A stretch of DNA of 64,000 bases from NCBI GenBank assembly GCA_947561585.1, contig CANNZV010000510.1, positions 186,001-250,000 on the forward strand, written 5' to 3'. Shown here one piece after another: positions 24,914 to 38,500 of the stretch; the stretch's first letter is position 1, and each line of letters starts with the position of its first letter. The position numbers and the translations under genes are program-made. The notes under the pieces were generated by a model that saw nothing but the letters and a program-made list of their open reading frames with translations, made no database searches and had not been told where the DNA came from. This DNA is from Caprella mutica. Lineage: Eukaryota; Arthropoda; Malacostraca; Amphipoda; Caprellidae.

Positions 24914-25790
24914 CACCCGTGGAAAATTCCAACACGGAAAGTTCCACCGCTGGAAAGTTCTACCACGTAATATTCCACCGCGGAAGATTTCACCGTATAA
25001 TACTGGATTTCATTTACAGTAGGTATAACAATTAATAAAAACTGATTTAAAGAAAAATGTCTTTTTGGTGGTAACCGAACAACATTTCATTAGATAAAAA
25101 GTTTTAAAAATTATAAGAATATGTTATGTATAGTAAAACCTAAGAGATAAGCTAAGGCGAGAATATACGAAATAATATACAGATTAAACTATCTTTTATA
25201 TATGAATCAATTAAATTCAATATGAAATTTTATAAACTCAACAATAAATTTCCAGTTCCCAGTGATCAACAATTTGGATCCCGTTTGATTTTCCTTTAAA
25301 AATATATATGTTGAAACTGAAATTAAGGATACTATTTCGCTGCATAAATTTTATTTTATAAATATTATCTATCGTCCAGGTTTTAGATGTACCAATGTAT
25401 ATTTCAAATTAATTCAGTAACGATGAAAGGTGGAATTATTGATTGATTTGACACGTACTGAAATAGAATGAATGTTTGATTATTAAAATCTGAATTTTAT
25501 TGTTACAGTTGCTAGATTCCAGAAACTAAATCTAGAAGTGTTGCCATACCAGCGTCATATTCTGTCACGATTAATCAGTTGAATATTTAATTCCTATATA
25601 ATGTATTGACTAAAAAAAATTGTTTTGTATTTAAAAGGAAGATTTGTTCATTCACAATTATAAATTACCTAGACTTAGAAATACATTTTAAGAGAAACTG
25701 TTTATTTATACTGTTAGTTTGTTTATTTTTTCAAAATGGTGGAATCTCCCATGGTGGTACTTCCCTCGGTGAAATTTACCGGCCACAGTC
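24914..25790. mobile_element. Element bounded by inverted ~15-bp subrepeat arrays (possible MULE derivative)
   Basis: At 24914-25003 about five degenerate copies of GGAAAGTTCCACCGC-like text occur in tandem. At about 25736-25790 similar words occur in inverted orientation (GGTGGAATCTCCCATGGTGG...). The arrangement resembles the pair of 15-bp arrays around the MULE relic at 10.1-11.0 kb. The 730-bp interior is AT-rich and has no transposase. This is a suggestion based on structure. Confidence 0.35.
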
Positions 25791-25794
25791 AATA

Positions 25795-26530
25795 TTATAT
25801 TTCTTCGCGTCTTCAAGACTGCAATCTATAAAAAAGTATAGTTCTCCATTTCATAGCTTGTAATAAATATGCATCACAATCAGAACTACTCTCCTACTCC
25901 TTTAGAAACTAAAGGAACTTGTTCAATTACATTATTCACAGAGTTAAGATATAGTGATCAACCTTTTAGATTTTCACAGTTTTAATCACAAGATAATCAA
26001 CAACCATATCATCATGCTCCACATTTAGCACAAATTCCAAATTTTACTCGATTCAAAAGGCTAATTAGCTAGCAAATATGTAGTACCTCTTCAGAAGATA
26101 GAAATCCATTTTCAGACTTAAATATATTTTTGTTTGTTTAAAAAGACATTATTTATCCATTAAAAACAAGAATGTATTCTAGCTTTAGATTTAAATTATG
26201 AATAATAGAGTTACAGGTAATTGTACATCAGAGTAATTATTCTCCCGAGGTAAGTTACAATTCTTTAACTCATTAGTTATTATTACAACAAATATAGTAT
26301 ATTATTTAGTAGGTCGTACCGATACTAACGGTACAGCGCTATTATTTAGCCACTTTTATAAGTTCTTTAAAAACAACATTGAAATTTAATAATCTATCCA
26401 ATTTTTCTCTCCATTTCTCATAATAAAACAGAAAGGTAAAATGATCACAAACGGTTAAAACACAATATATTATAATATATATAATCTTCAGCAAAATAAT
26501 GAAGTAGGTGTAGCTACAACAAACACAATC
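25795..26530. other. Intergenic, nothing recognised
   Basis: AT-rich. No gene or repeat could be supported. Confidence 0.4.
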
Positions 26531-26537
26531 AGAAAAA

Positions 26538-27011
26538 TCAGATCAACAATCTTGCGTAATCAGAGAAATTATTTCCACCGAAATTATTACTATTAGCCGG
26601 AAAGAAACCTGTTTTGCAATGAGTATAACAATAAACCAACACACTATTTCTGTCACTTATAAAACAACAGTAACATAGACAGGATATAGCTACACACCTA
26701 TCTACTAAAGTAAATAAAATAATCAAGTAATGCAGAAGTTGAGTATTTAATTTAGAGATGATAAAGGAGTGTTCTAATAAGGCAAGAATAATGAGAGAAT
26801 TTTGTAACATTTGGACAGGAAATTCTATTTCATATTCAGTGGCTATACATTTAGTATCTTGAAAAGTGACTAGATTTTCACTATTTCTGAATAGCTGGTC
26901 TATAATAGCACAAACTTGATATTGGAATAACAAATAATTTAAAAGCTCATATAAACTCATCCCTATGCTTTTTGTTCCAACCAGACTTCCATCTATTAAA
27001 TTTTGAAACAA
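26538..27011 (-). CDS. Hypothetical 157-residue open frame
   Basis: An ATG-started frame lies on the same strand as VPS11, about 340 bp beyond its stop codon. The predicted protein is Leu/Ile-rich with several hydrophobic helices and a Cys-rich stretch near residue 110 (CVAISCLCYCC). It has no domain I recognise, no signal peptide and no obvious splice partner. Length alone is moderately unusual for this base composition, so it could be a single-exon gene, a terminal exon or chance. Confidence 0.25.
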   Translation of the reverse strand: MFQNLIDGSLVGTKSIGMSLYELLNYLLFQYQVCAIIDQLFRNSENLVTFQDTKCIATEYEIEFPVQMLQNSLIILALLEHSFIISKLNTQLLHYLIILFTLVDRCVAISCLCYCCFISDRNSVLVYCYTHCKTGFFPANSNNFGGNNFSDYARLLI

Positions 27012-27353
27012 AAAACGAAGTTCAGATTTTAAAAAGGGAATTGTTTTTAAGAACTATTAGCAGACCACTAAATACAAAACTATGAAGGGAATGATTTAGG
27101 ATCCGAAAGAATTGTTACATATTAATTTAATCACTTATATTGGGAAAATGAAGATAAAAATAATTGATAAAATAATATATAGCTAGCTCACTAGAATAAA
27201 TAACAAAATGGTTATTAGTTGAGTAATAAATAGAGGGAAGAGTTTCTAACTATTGGTTTCCAAATACTTAGAAAGTAATCAAATAAAGTTTCCAAATATT
27301 TAGAGGAAAATGGAATGTTACTATATTGCTATGAGGAGAATAAAAAACTTGAC

Positions 27354-29589
27354 TCAATCACAGAAAGGGTTGAGAGTCTCATCATACACATCACCACCCT
27401 GCTTGTCAGTCTGATCATCATTAAAAGGATTGGCAGCTTCCTCATCACCAAAAGGGTTAGTGGTGTCATCATCAAAGGAGGCATCACCACCAATCTCCTC
27501 AGTCTCGAAATCATCCCCGAAAGGATTGGTTTCCTCCTCTTCGAAGGGGTTACTCGCCTCCACGCGTCTCAGGGGCTTTGGGTTCGACAGTGAGGAGGAG
27601 ATGGACTCCAGAGGTTCAGGGACCACAATCTTGTGGCGCTGTGAAGGGCTTTTCTTGGGGGCGGTGATGTGGTCTTGCAAAGATGACGGGGCAAAACTAG
27701 AGGCATTTCTTTTGGCTGGATTAGGAGAGCCGCCAAGACCTTGACCGCCAAACTTGCGGCCTTGAGCGGACGACCTGAGTCTTGCTTCGGATTCAGGAAT
27801 CTGTGATTGGGATATATTTTTTTTGGTAGCTAATTAATATATTTTCTAGTAGCTAGCTAATTTTTTTTTTAATTTTTTCTTTAATATTTGGTTTATTTAT
27901 AGCAATTAGAAAAGGTTACCAACTCACCATCATGTTCGAAGTGACGTCAGACCTGACTCTGCCTTCAGACTCTTGCAGGCGAGGTGAAGGACGCGTGCCA
28001 GTCCCTTGCCTCAGCCGCCCTTCACTCACCCCTGCCCCTGGTTGGTACCTGTCAGTCTCACCTGTACGAACACGAGCCTCTGCACCTGATTGGTTCGTAT
28101 GAAGAGTAAGTAAAAGATAACAAACCATTGCTAACTTGCTAGTAATGAATTATAATCCCAAAATTATTGAAATGACATGAACAAATTTGCATCCGCAACA
28201 TCTTTGCCAAACTGTGCCACTTATGCATTAACAATAAAGTACCTAGCTAGCTACTCTTCAATTAAATATAAGATTCTTGACCCAAAATCATACGTGATTG
28301 AAATATAAAATTCATTTTAAGGAATTTGACCTAACGAGTGTAGTTTGAGGCTACAAATACATCACTACTGTTTTTGTCTCTCGATGTCATTCACCTGCAG
28401 CAACGAGGGAGTCATTATTCCTGTCCCCGAGTCTCGTTCTCCCCTCAGAAGCAGTTTGCAGAGAAGGTTGTACCCTCACTTCTTTCATACGGAGGCGAGA
28501 CTCTGAAAATAAATCATTTAAGTTGGACAGATACTAGCTAATAGAAAATTAAATAATAGCATTTCCTTCATTATTTGAAATAGTTATGGATGATAAATTA
28601 ATAATTGTGTATCAGGTAGTGTTAACTGTAAGCGTATCAAATGGTTGAATAGATAAGTGTTTTGAGTGCTATAGAATTAGGGTTACTAACTTATTGCTAT
28701 CTAGGGTAAATTACGAATTATCGGTCAGTTTCATATCCTCGGTCATATAAGAAAAAAAATGATATAATAAATGTTATTTAATTTTTATTATATCGTTTTT
28801 TTTTATATGACCGAAGATGTGAAACTGACCGATAATTCGTAATTTACCGTACTACTCCTCTGTCTGTACCAACTATTCAGTTCCAGATATTTACCTGAAG
28901 AGGCAACATTCTGACTGTTCTCCAGAGCATTTGGAACAACTTTCGGTTGCTGAGATTTCGGGGCTGTGAGATGAAGTGAGGGAGAAAATAATAAAAAAAA
29001 CAGTGAGAGAAAAAGTGCAACTGAATGGTTATGCTTAAATAAATCTAGCTATCAGTTGAAATGATAAGTATATGCATTAGCTATTTCAAAATTTAGGATT
29101 TAAAAAGATCAGTTGAATCTAGATTACAAAATTATTAAGTAAATAATTGATATTTAGCTAATAGAATTAACTTGAAACTAGCAAGAACGCTACAACATAA
29201 GCAAAACAACTAAATCATTCAATCTCGTAATATAGATAACTAAATTAGAAAAAATAACATTAGGTAACTTCAATCAACCAGAGAATTTAAGTAGTTTCAA
29301 ACAATTAAAAAAAACAATACAGTTCTACAAGCCCATATCCATATATAATTTCTTATTTATAAGAATTTTTCGGGCAAATTATACTGTATAGCGACCATAA
29401 AATGATATAATTATTTTATATTTTAAACAAGAATGGCTATATCTTGATTGTCAGTATTAGCTACTTGACAACATTTCTACAGAGAAATGTGCAAATTCTT
29501 ACATGTAGTTGGTGAAGTTGCAGCTGGTGAATTAGTAGCTGGTGAGCTGTTACCTGAACTCAAAGTTCCTTTTTCTGGCAGGCTATTTG
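27354..29589 (-). other. VPS11: VPS11 C-terminal extension with five NPF motifs
   Basis: The last conserved VPS11 exon (30290-30110, ...FAELAEYLSAGLFTDYSKVL) ends in phase 1 and joins in frame to five further exons, about 289 residues in all. The middle is low-complexity, rich in Ser, Pro, Arg, Gly and Gln, with recurring ESEARLRS/ESEGRVRS-like phrases. The last exon carries SNPFEEEE, TNPFGDDF, TNPFGDEE, ANPFNDDQ and LNPFCD at the very C-terminus. NPF followed by acidic residues is the known ligand of the EH domains of EHD/RME-1 proteins, as in Rabenosyn-5 and MICAL-L1. No in-frame ATG with promoter context separates these exons from VPS11. I infer that the tail links the tether to recycling-endosome machinery. 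Confidence 0.75.
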
Positions 29590-32500
29590 CTGAACAATGC
29601 AACCAAAGAAATAATAAAGTAAACTAATAGTCAAATGAAGAGTCATTCATGCAAAGGAAAATGGCAATCAAAGAGCAATATGGAGTGAAGTATCAATACT
29701 CACAGTTAATATCAAATTTATTTAAGATCAAATAATATTCATAAGCCTTCTTCATTGTAAAAATGAAATTCAAAATACTGTATTTATAATAGCTACTATT
29801 GATATCTAATAAAGGTATCGATACTTCTCCACATAGTTAAATAAAATTAAAAAATAGCTAAATCATCAAACTATTCACCATGTAGCTAACGAGAGCATTA
29901 ATAAGCATAGCTGGGTAAAAAAAAATTAAATAGCTAAATCATAAAACAAATTAACAAAATAATTTCACAAAGTAGCTTAGTAAAAAAAGTAGCTAACTAA
30001 CAAAAAATAAAAGAGGAATCATACAAGCTACAAAATAGTAATAATCAACAGATGAAAAGTAGCTAGCTAGCTACCTAGATTCTAGAGTAAAACTTCCAGC
30101 TGTACTAACCTCTATTTGAAGTCCTTTGAACAGATCTACTGGCCAGTACTTTGCTGTAGTCTGTGAAGAGTCCTGCAGAAAGGTACTCAGCCAACTCTGC
30201 AAACACATCCACCTCCTTAGGTGTGTCCTCAGTGGGACCTGACTCTATGAGACCTTCCCCAAAGCAGTGGATGCGCGCCCTGTCTTTCTCCTGAAGGGGA
30301 GATAAGAATGTATGAACATTGGGGTAATTTTTTAAATAATAATTATTCCGTTGATTTCATCTATCGGGTATGGTAAAGCAGCAATAAAAACTAAATAGAA
30401 AACGCATAGCTATGGCAAGACATTTTGTTCTAGATATCACTAGTTAGTGTTAAATATTCGTCAGATGTTCTATTGAATAGTAAGTTAAGTGGAGGGTTAC
30501 CAAGAAATACTCTCTAATGATCTAAAATTCCCTAGATATTTCAGTAGTTAGTGTGAATAGAGTTCATATTTAACTAAAAGTGTCCTGATTGGGGCAACTC
30601 TAGTGACGTCTTAAAAATGATAGCTAGGTTATCCTTTTTTCATAATTAAAGCACAGATAAATCAAATTGAAGGGCTTAGCTAGTTGTTTCAAAATTGAAT
30701 AGATCTTTTAGCTAATTAATTTGTTTTCCCGTTATAATTAATAACAGAAGCTAACGATTATATAAAGTTGTATTCATTTCAATTACTCTAAAACAAATTT
30801 AAAGTGTTGTCATACGAAGACACACTACGTCCATTCTGTAGACTTTGATGAAGCATAGCTAGCTAAAATTTGACTAGTTATGTGTATAGGTAATTATTGA
30901 AACTATCAGCATTATAATAAAGAAAGATTGAGGATTACTGTCCCATTTAAAAGCATGCATCCCAACTCTTTGGCAGAATTGCTGTCCACTGTAGCTACCT
31001 GGTTCTTTAGAGCGTCTTTGATGGCCATGTGTTTGGGCTGACAAACTGGACACTCCTCTTCGTTGTTAGAGCAATAGGCTTCAAAACACCTAAAGGAATG
31101 GGAGAGAGTTAGGAAAAGTGAGGACAGTTCTTGAATTTCTTTAATAAAACAAGGGATTTACTTATAAACTCTAAACCTAACCATTGGATTTAGCTATCAA
31201 AATAAATCACGATAAAGTAAACTCAATGAGAAATTATTTTTGAGACAGATGCTGAGAAGTTACGCATAGCTACCTACTGAAATTAAATATAGCTAGTTAA
31301 ATTTATAGTATTGAGAGTTAGTTAGCTAATGCAATATAATTCTAGAAGAATGGTAAATATTATTAATAGAGTTACAAAAGTTTTCACTCACTGAGAATGG
31401 AAAGAATGTTTGCAGAAGAAATGTACTGTTGGGAAGCCGAGATCTTTACCACAAGCGTCACAATTATTCTCAGTGAAGACCAGACCACTATTTTGCAGGT
31501 CATTGATAGACTGACGCACGCCCTCAGTCTTTTGACACAGTTCGTTAACTGCCGCCCTGTCTTCTGAAGCAAACCTCTCTTCCTTATCAGCCAGTCTGGT
31601 AAGGTAACTCCTAACCTGTCCTAAAGTGATATGGGGACACACGCTGAGAAGATCTATCACCTCCATTGGGGGAAGAAGCCTATCCTCATCTATCTTCTGG
31701 AGGATGGTAGTGAGGGCGGTGCTATCAGGCGCTCTGGAGAGAGTGGGGCCTGTGATGAGTCTGAAGGCACACAGCCACGTGTCACTAGAGCCACTCTCCA
31801 CACAAACTCTCACCAGTTCCCCTTCGTTGTGTTGGTCCATGTGGTACTGTAAGATATTCTCATACATCTTCTTAGCTCTCCAAACTATCAGTTTGCCATC
31901 AGGGTAGTTGTACCTATCACACAGCAGACACGCCATTGATGGGTTAATGGGGTATTTATCATCAGATATTATTGATTTCACTTTCTCTTCCCATATGTCT
32001 CTGTACACAATGTCATCTTTCAGTGTGTCCAACTGGTGAAGGTACTCCGACAGAAGCATTTCACACAGTCGACCACTCTGCATGAGTCGGTTAGGTAGTT
32101 TATCGTTAACTCCTTCGATGTAGCGAATGGTGAGCAAACTGTCATTGCAGAGAACACTTTCAAAATTCTCTGGGGGAGCCTGGCGAGATTCTGGTGACTT
32201 GACGTAACCATCCAGTGATTGCTGTGGTAAGGAACAGATTATGTTTAAAAAATGCTACCCAGCTCTATGTTCTTGTGACTTAATGATTATCGCCAAATTA
32301 CTAAATGGGTATAATAAGACATCAGAAATTGGCAATTATTATTGTCAATTACCTAGCACACTAGCTAGCTACACCTCGAGTGTTATAATTGTCATCGATA
32401 ATTTAGATTGTTATCGATAATTTAGATTGTTATCGATAATTTAGATTGTTATCGATAATTTAGATTGTTATCGATAATTTAGATTGTTATCGATAATTTA

Positions 32501-35500
32501 GATTGTTATCGATAATTTAGATTGTTATCGATAATTTAGACAAATTATCAATTGTTATCGATAATTCTACAGCTTGAGTTTTACCTATTCTTTGAATGAA
32601 GCCAACAAACAGAATAAAAGCTAACCAGGTATATAGAGACATTTTTCTCACCTCCCCCACCAACATTTCCCCATCAGGTGTGTAGCCAGTAGCCAGTCTG
32701 ATGAGTAGAGACAGGGTCTGGTCAGGACATCCTCTAGCCAGCACAGAACCATGGGACAGCATCTGGTCACAGGCAGCATCGAACTCTAGGGAGCTGATGT
32801 ACTTGATAGCCTCTTGGTAATGACTGACATCATTGCAGAGGATGTCAATATGCAGACTGTGCAGGCCATGCAGTTCTGAAAGCTTCAGAGCCTCTTCAAA
32901 GAAAGAACTCTCTCGACACACAGTAACCAGGGCCTGAGAGAGAGATATATTGGTAAAGAAATGAAAGAAAGAGATAGCTAGGTTTGGTAATGAAACTTCA
33001 AAGCACTCGTAAGGTTTCTTGTGCATAAAAAAACTATATAGCTAGCTAATGCATAAAATATATGTATGACTAATTTTTCTATCTGTATCAATTAGCTAAC
33101 TGAAGTACTTTTAAACATTACAATAGCTAGCTAGGTATATCAGTTCTTTCAATTAATTAATTATCTTTAGAAGGAGCTACACTTTGAATACTGGTCGAGT
33201 TACTAACAAATGTCAAGAAAAATATAAACTTAGCTAACATATATTTACAAAAACTAACTAGCTAATTCATAAGACTATCCAATTTAAACTCAAAATTTAA
33301 ATAATTAAATGTTTACATTGTAAATAGTCAACTAGTTCTATACCTAGATAATTTGCTTCAATCAGTGATATTAGTCTACATTTTTAATTTCATCTCAATA
33401 TTCACTATTTAGACACACCTCAACATCAGAAGAGGAGAATAATGTCCCACCCAGACCTCTGGTAGAACTATTCACTGAATTCCTCAGATCCACAACACTT
33501 TTAGCTGTGCCATTCTTCTTTGACTTCATCACCTGCTGACTGTGATTGTCAATGTACTTCTGTATCCTACTAGCGTCCTTGTGTCGGGTGTAGCAGTTGA
33601 GAAGGAGGGAGGAGTGGTCAGGGGTGTGCAGGTTAAGGGCGTGGAGGGCCTCAAGATAGTCAGCCAACAGGGGCATGTGCTCACTCGAGAGAAACTATAA
33701 GAAAAACAATAAAGGAAATATCCATTTGGCCGATTGTCATCACAAGTGATTGATTCTTAATAGGGCTGTGACAATATGCATTTTAAATCATAGCTAGATC
33801 TTAAACGAAATGGTGTTGAATATTAAATACTGCTGGTTTAGAACGATTCAATACTATTTAGTTCTCGCTGTCTATAATATTTTCGAGATCTATGATTTTA
33901 AGGGCACCGTTCCCAGATTTTGACTGTTGAAGCGTTTTTTGATTTTTCGAATTATTGAAATTTTTAATGAAACAAAACAAAATTTAAAAAATATAAATTT
34001 CGAAATTCAATATTTTGAAAAATAATTCGAAAATTAAATAAAACTCTCCAAGAGTTTGTAGAGAATTCCGGGGAAAATCGAAAGCCTTAAAGCTTTTGAA
34101 TAACATGATTTGTAGATATCTGAAGTAGCTAACGAGTAATCTCCCATTCAAAATTTGATAATCTGGCACGCAGCATACTACTCTCGCGAAGGTCTGCGGG
34201 TAACTGAGGACTATTTTTTTGCAAACCTTAGTGGGCGTGTTATTAGTGGTAGGTTAGATACCAGATATAGAGAGATAATTAATTATTACGAATTATAATT
34301 GGCTGAGAGATGGTTTTTAGAGTACATATTGACTCCCTACCCCCCGGCCCTCGTTTCCCTTTCTCTCTCTCCCCAGGGGGGTTAGAGTTACACGATACCT
34401 CTGGTATTTTGCACACACTATAAGAAAGTTATAAAGCAACTATTTACACAATAAAAAAAAAAGATAAAATTTTGAGATTTCTTCGGGGACGGTCCCCTTA
34501 AAAGCAAGCATATTGTCACAACCCTACTTAGAGCCTAATATCTTTCCACTGGAAGCAATGAATAGCTACTATAATAAAATTTATGGAGCTAACTATTGAT
34601 TCACTTGATGCTAACTCATCTCCATCATTCCTCTGTGCAATGAATGACTAGAGAAAAGTTTTCACCATAATAAGTTCATCTCTATAATGAAGAGATGTAA
34701 TCTTCATTAAAATCTCATTCAATATTACCCAAACTAAATCACAATTGACATGCAGCTAGTTCAACTACTCTTCTGTGAAATAATGAATGAAGAAATTCTT
34801 CCAGCAATATATAAAAATATTTCTGAGAACAGAGCCGTTAGCTATAACTTGTTAATTCTAATTTATAGAATGCAGTCGTATACTTCAACTACATCTACAA
34901 GAGTGGACTGATTAGTTATAGCACTTAGTGCCTATCTAAAAAATAATAAAAGCTGGGAATACTAGATAAAAAATAAAAAGATCTAGTTATCAGATGTTTA
35001 AAAGATAGTAGCTAATACTCGAGATAATAAAGTTGGTAGTTAGGTACCTTTTTGATGACATAAGATGGTTCCAGGTGAGGAATTGTCTTGATATACTGAT
35101 GTACTGCCATTGAAAAGTCTCCCTTGGAGTAGAGCCAGTCCCCGTACTGCTTAAGAATCTCCGCAATGCCCTCGGATCCAACATTCTGCCCCTTAGCTAG
35201 ACCAACAGCAATGTCATACTGGTTCTTCTTAAACAGAATCTCCATCTTATTCTTCAAATCTTTCTCACGGCAGAGCATCATGACGGGAATGTTTTTGCTA
35301 TCATCCGATTTGTAAATACCGTACAAACCTCCCCACTCACACACAAACTCCACCAACTGACCATGAAGGGGATAAGTGAAAGCTATCAAATTGTTCCTAA
35401 GGTTGTAGATGGTGCAGATATCTTTGAGAGTGTTACCGTCAGACTGCTTGCTTATAACCACAGCGTAACTTTTGTGACTGAGTAGGTAGGATTTAGGGCC

Positions 35501-38500
35501 AGGGAAGGCGTACTGAGCAGCTCTGCCATCTTTGTTGTATGTATACACAGCGTCATCTCTTGCTATAACTATGAACTGCTCCCCTCTGTCATCAGACAGC
35601 GATGAACATCCTTTGTTGCACCCTATGTTGTCAAGCTCGTTCTGAAAGCAAATACAAAAACATAAGGAAACTTTAAAGTGTTGGTAGCTAATATAATTGA
35701 AAACAGCTTGTTATCAGACTATGAATTGTCGAATTATCAGCAAAAGTTACATAGAAAAGCATAAAAATTATAAAACGATTTAGCTACCTATAATTTAGTG
35801 GAAAGCGTACACAAGCTAGCTATGGGCTAAACAAATAAAATGTTATAGCTATAGCTAGCTATTCTTTAAACAGCTATCCAATTAGCTATACTAGAAATAC
35901 CTTATAGCAAAAAACCAGCTAGCTATCTTCTAGTCTTATGTGTAGGAATGAATTTTCTAAAAAGAATCCAGACCTCTAAGACTTAGCTAGCTAGCTACCA
36001 ATAAACAGTCTGACAATCTACCATATTTCCGTTGGTTTCGTTCAGTCAACAAGAGTAGCTACAAAAGGTTATCCATAGCTGCTAGATTCAATTCAATTTG
36101 AAACATTTTTGTTTCTATAATTTAGTAGCTAGCACTAAAATCTGACAATTGCTCACAATGTTGTCAGTGTTAAAAAGCATTCCTGATTTCTCTTAGGAGT
36201 TATTTATTATAAATTGACAATACTTAACTTACCGTTTTTTCTTTATCCCTGTAAGTGCACTCTATACTGTACACATTACTGAGAGTGGTAACAATGAGTT
36301 CTGTAGTTAGAATGTTTACAGATGGGACTGCTGTATTATTTCGGCCCCTTTTATTAGTTTGGTGACCTGAATACGTGTGAGTAGCAGTTCGGAAGTGCAG
36401 ATTCGTGATGCAAGTCGAGAGAGTTACAATCACACGCATTGTTGAGCCCTTGTCTCTCTCTTTCGAAAGTTCACCTGAAATAATTAAATCTTATAAGAAG
36501 CAATAGTTATTTAACAAGCTACATATTGTAATATGGTATTGTAATAGGATAATTTATGTTTGTACCTAGAAAATCTAATTTAAAATTCAACAGATAGCTA
36601 TCTAATCTTCAATGAAAAATGGCATGCAATCTCAGGTACCTAGATATTCATTAATAATAATAATTATTTAGTTAGTTACTTACCTCTATAGAGCATCACA
36701 GCACCATTTACAAAGCCTATCGCCATCATATTGAGGTTAGGATGAACAGCAACAGCAGTTACACGAGGTGCCACTGAGGAATGAGAGGCAGTCTGGCCTG
36801 ACTTGGAAGCAGCAGGTCTAGGGTCAGGGTGAAAGAAGCGTAGCAGGATAGGCTGATCTGCAGTCAGTTTGTCAGGACTCCATATTTTGATCTCAGAGCC
36901 TCTGCTCTCAGAATGCTAAAATAGAATTTTACCATCAAATTTAAGCATTGGCTTACATATTAGTGAACTATTAGCTGTTGGGTAGAACATATTCAACATA
37001 GAGTATCAATAGATTGATAGTTGATGCTGACTGACAACTTGACAAGTTAATATCTTAGGTAGCTATATTTAAAGCTAGCAAGCTTTAGTCAAAATATTAA
37101 AAGGCTTTCAATATTTCTTAGATATTGAAACTTAAAAGAGAAAATACCTAACAGAATGAATGTGATAGTAACTAATTAGCTACTCACAGCTAAAGTCACC
37201 AGAATCGATACACTTTGAGCAGACCATAGCCATGTCACAGGAGCGTCATGTGCAGGGAAGGAAGGAGAAGATGGACGAAGAGATCGACCCAAACTGTGAA
37301 TATATCCAGCCGAGTCACCGATGTAGATGGTAGAGCGCCCACTGCACACTGAACTAACGGTTTGGTCTCTCTGATAAAAAATCATAGTTAGCTAATTTAA
37401 ATGACTCAAAAACTTTCCCTTAGCTAGTTAAATAAAAGTTAGCTACTTGGTATGGAAAGAAACATCAATGCAGAGATATAGCTAGCTAGCTACTACTGAA
37501 ATGAGTTATTCTAATTTATCCCATATTTCAGAGTGTGGCAGAAATTAAGGTCAGAGGTGTATTGTGTAGAGTTCTAGATTCAAAAATTAATTTATATTTG
37601 TCTTGTGTTAACCGTTAAATGTCCCCTTCACTTTAAACAAAAAAATTCTTGATATGCTTTGATTTTTAGAACTAAAGTTAGCTATATAATATATCACAGT
37701 TAACAGAAAAGAAACTGATCTAATATCTGCTTCGTAATTAATTATATAAAAAATATTCAAACTCAATTTTCACTGTATGACTTTATTTTAAGTTATAATT
37801 AAAATAAATAAAAGAAAAGGGATCAAATCGCTTCATATAATAGAAAATTTATTGGTAATGCAATGGAATAGGTAGCCATTTATGATGTAACTGTCTATTA
37901 GCTTTGTTATTGTTTTGAATTCATCAGATGAACATCTTTCTTTTTCTTTAGCTACTCAAAATTTGAAGAGAATAAAAATCACAAGAACAACTGAAATTAC
38001 ATAATAGCTATAGCTAATAAAAATAAAGAACCAAATTTGAATTTTTTTCTACTGTTATAACAGTGAACTTAATTCTAATGAATAAAGTAGCTAATAAAAA
38101 TTTAGAGTGGAGGGGACCTTTAATCAATTTTTATTAGGGATGAGACGAAGTATCGGTAGGTATGGTCAACTTTTCTTTTCTGGTAGCTATCGGTACTCAG
38201 TATCGGCAAAAATTGATTATACTTTACCGATTCCACTAGTATTTAAAAAAAATATAATATCATTTATTATCTATTACAATGAAAAATTATAATTTAAATT
38301 AATGTTACAATGATTACATAAAGATAACTAATCCTAATTTAAATAATTTCAAAATTATTAATATCATTTGAATAGCTAATCAAAGTATCAGTATCAGCAT
38401 GGTATAGGTATCTGTGAATATCTAGATAAGTTTGGTATCGGTCAAAGTGAAAAATCTAGGCATTGGTATCGGTCAAAGTGAAAAATCTAGGCATTGGTAT

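Noticed and set aside
25606..25863. 85-codon plus-strand frame
   Set aside because: Runs through the inverted subrepeat array at 25736-25790. No domain.
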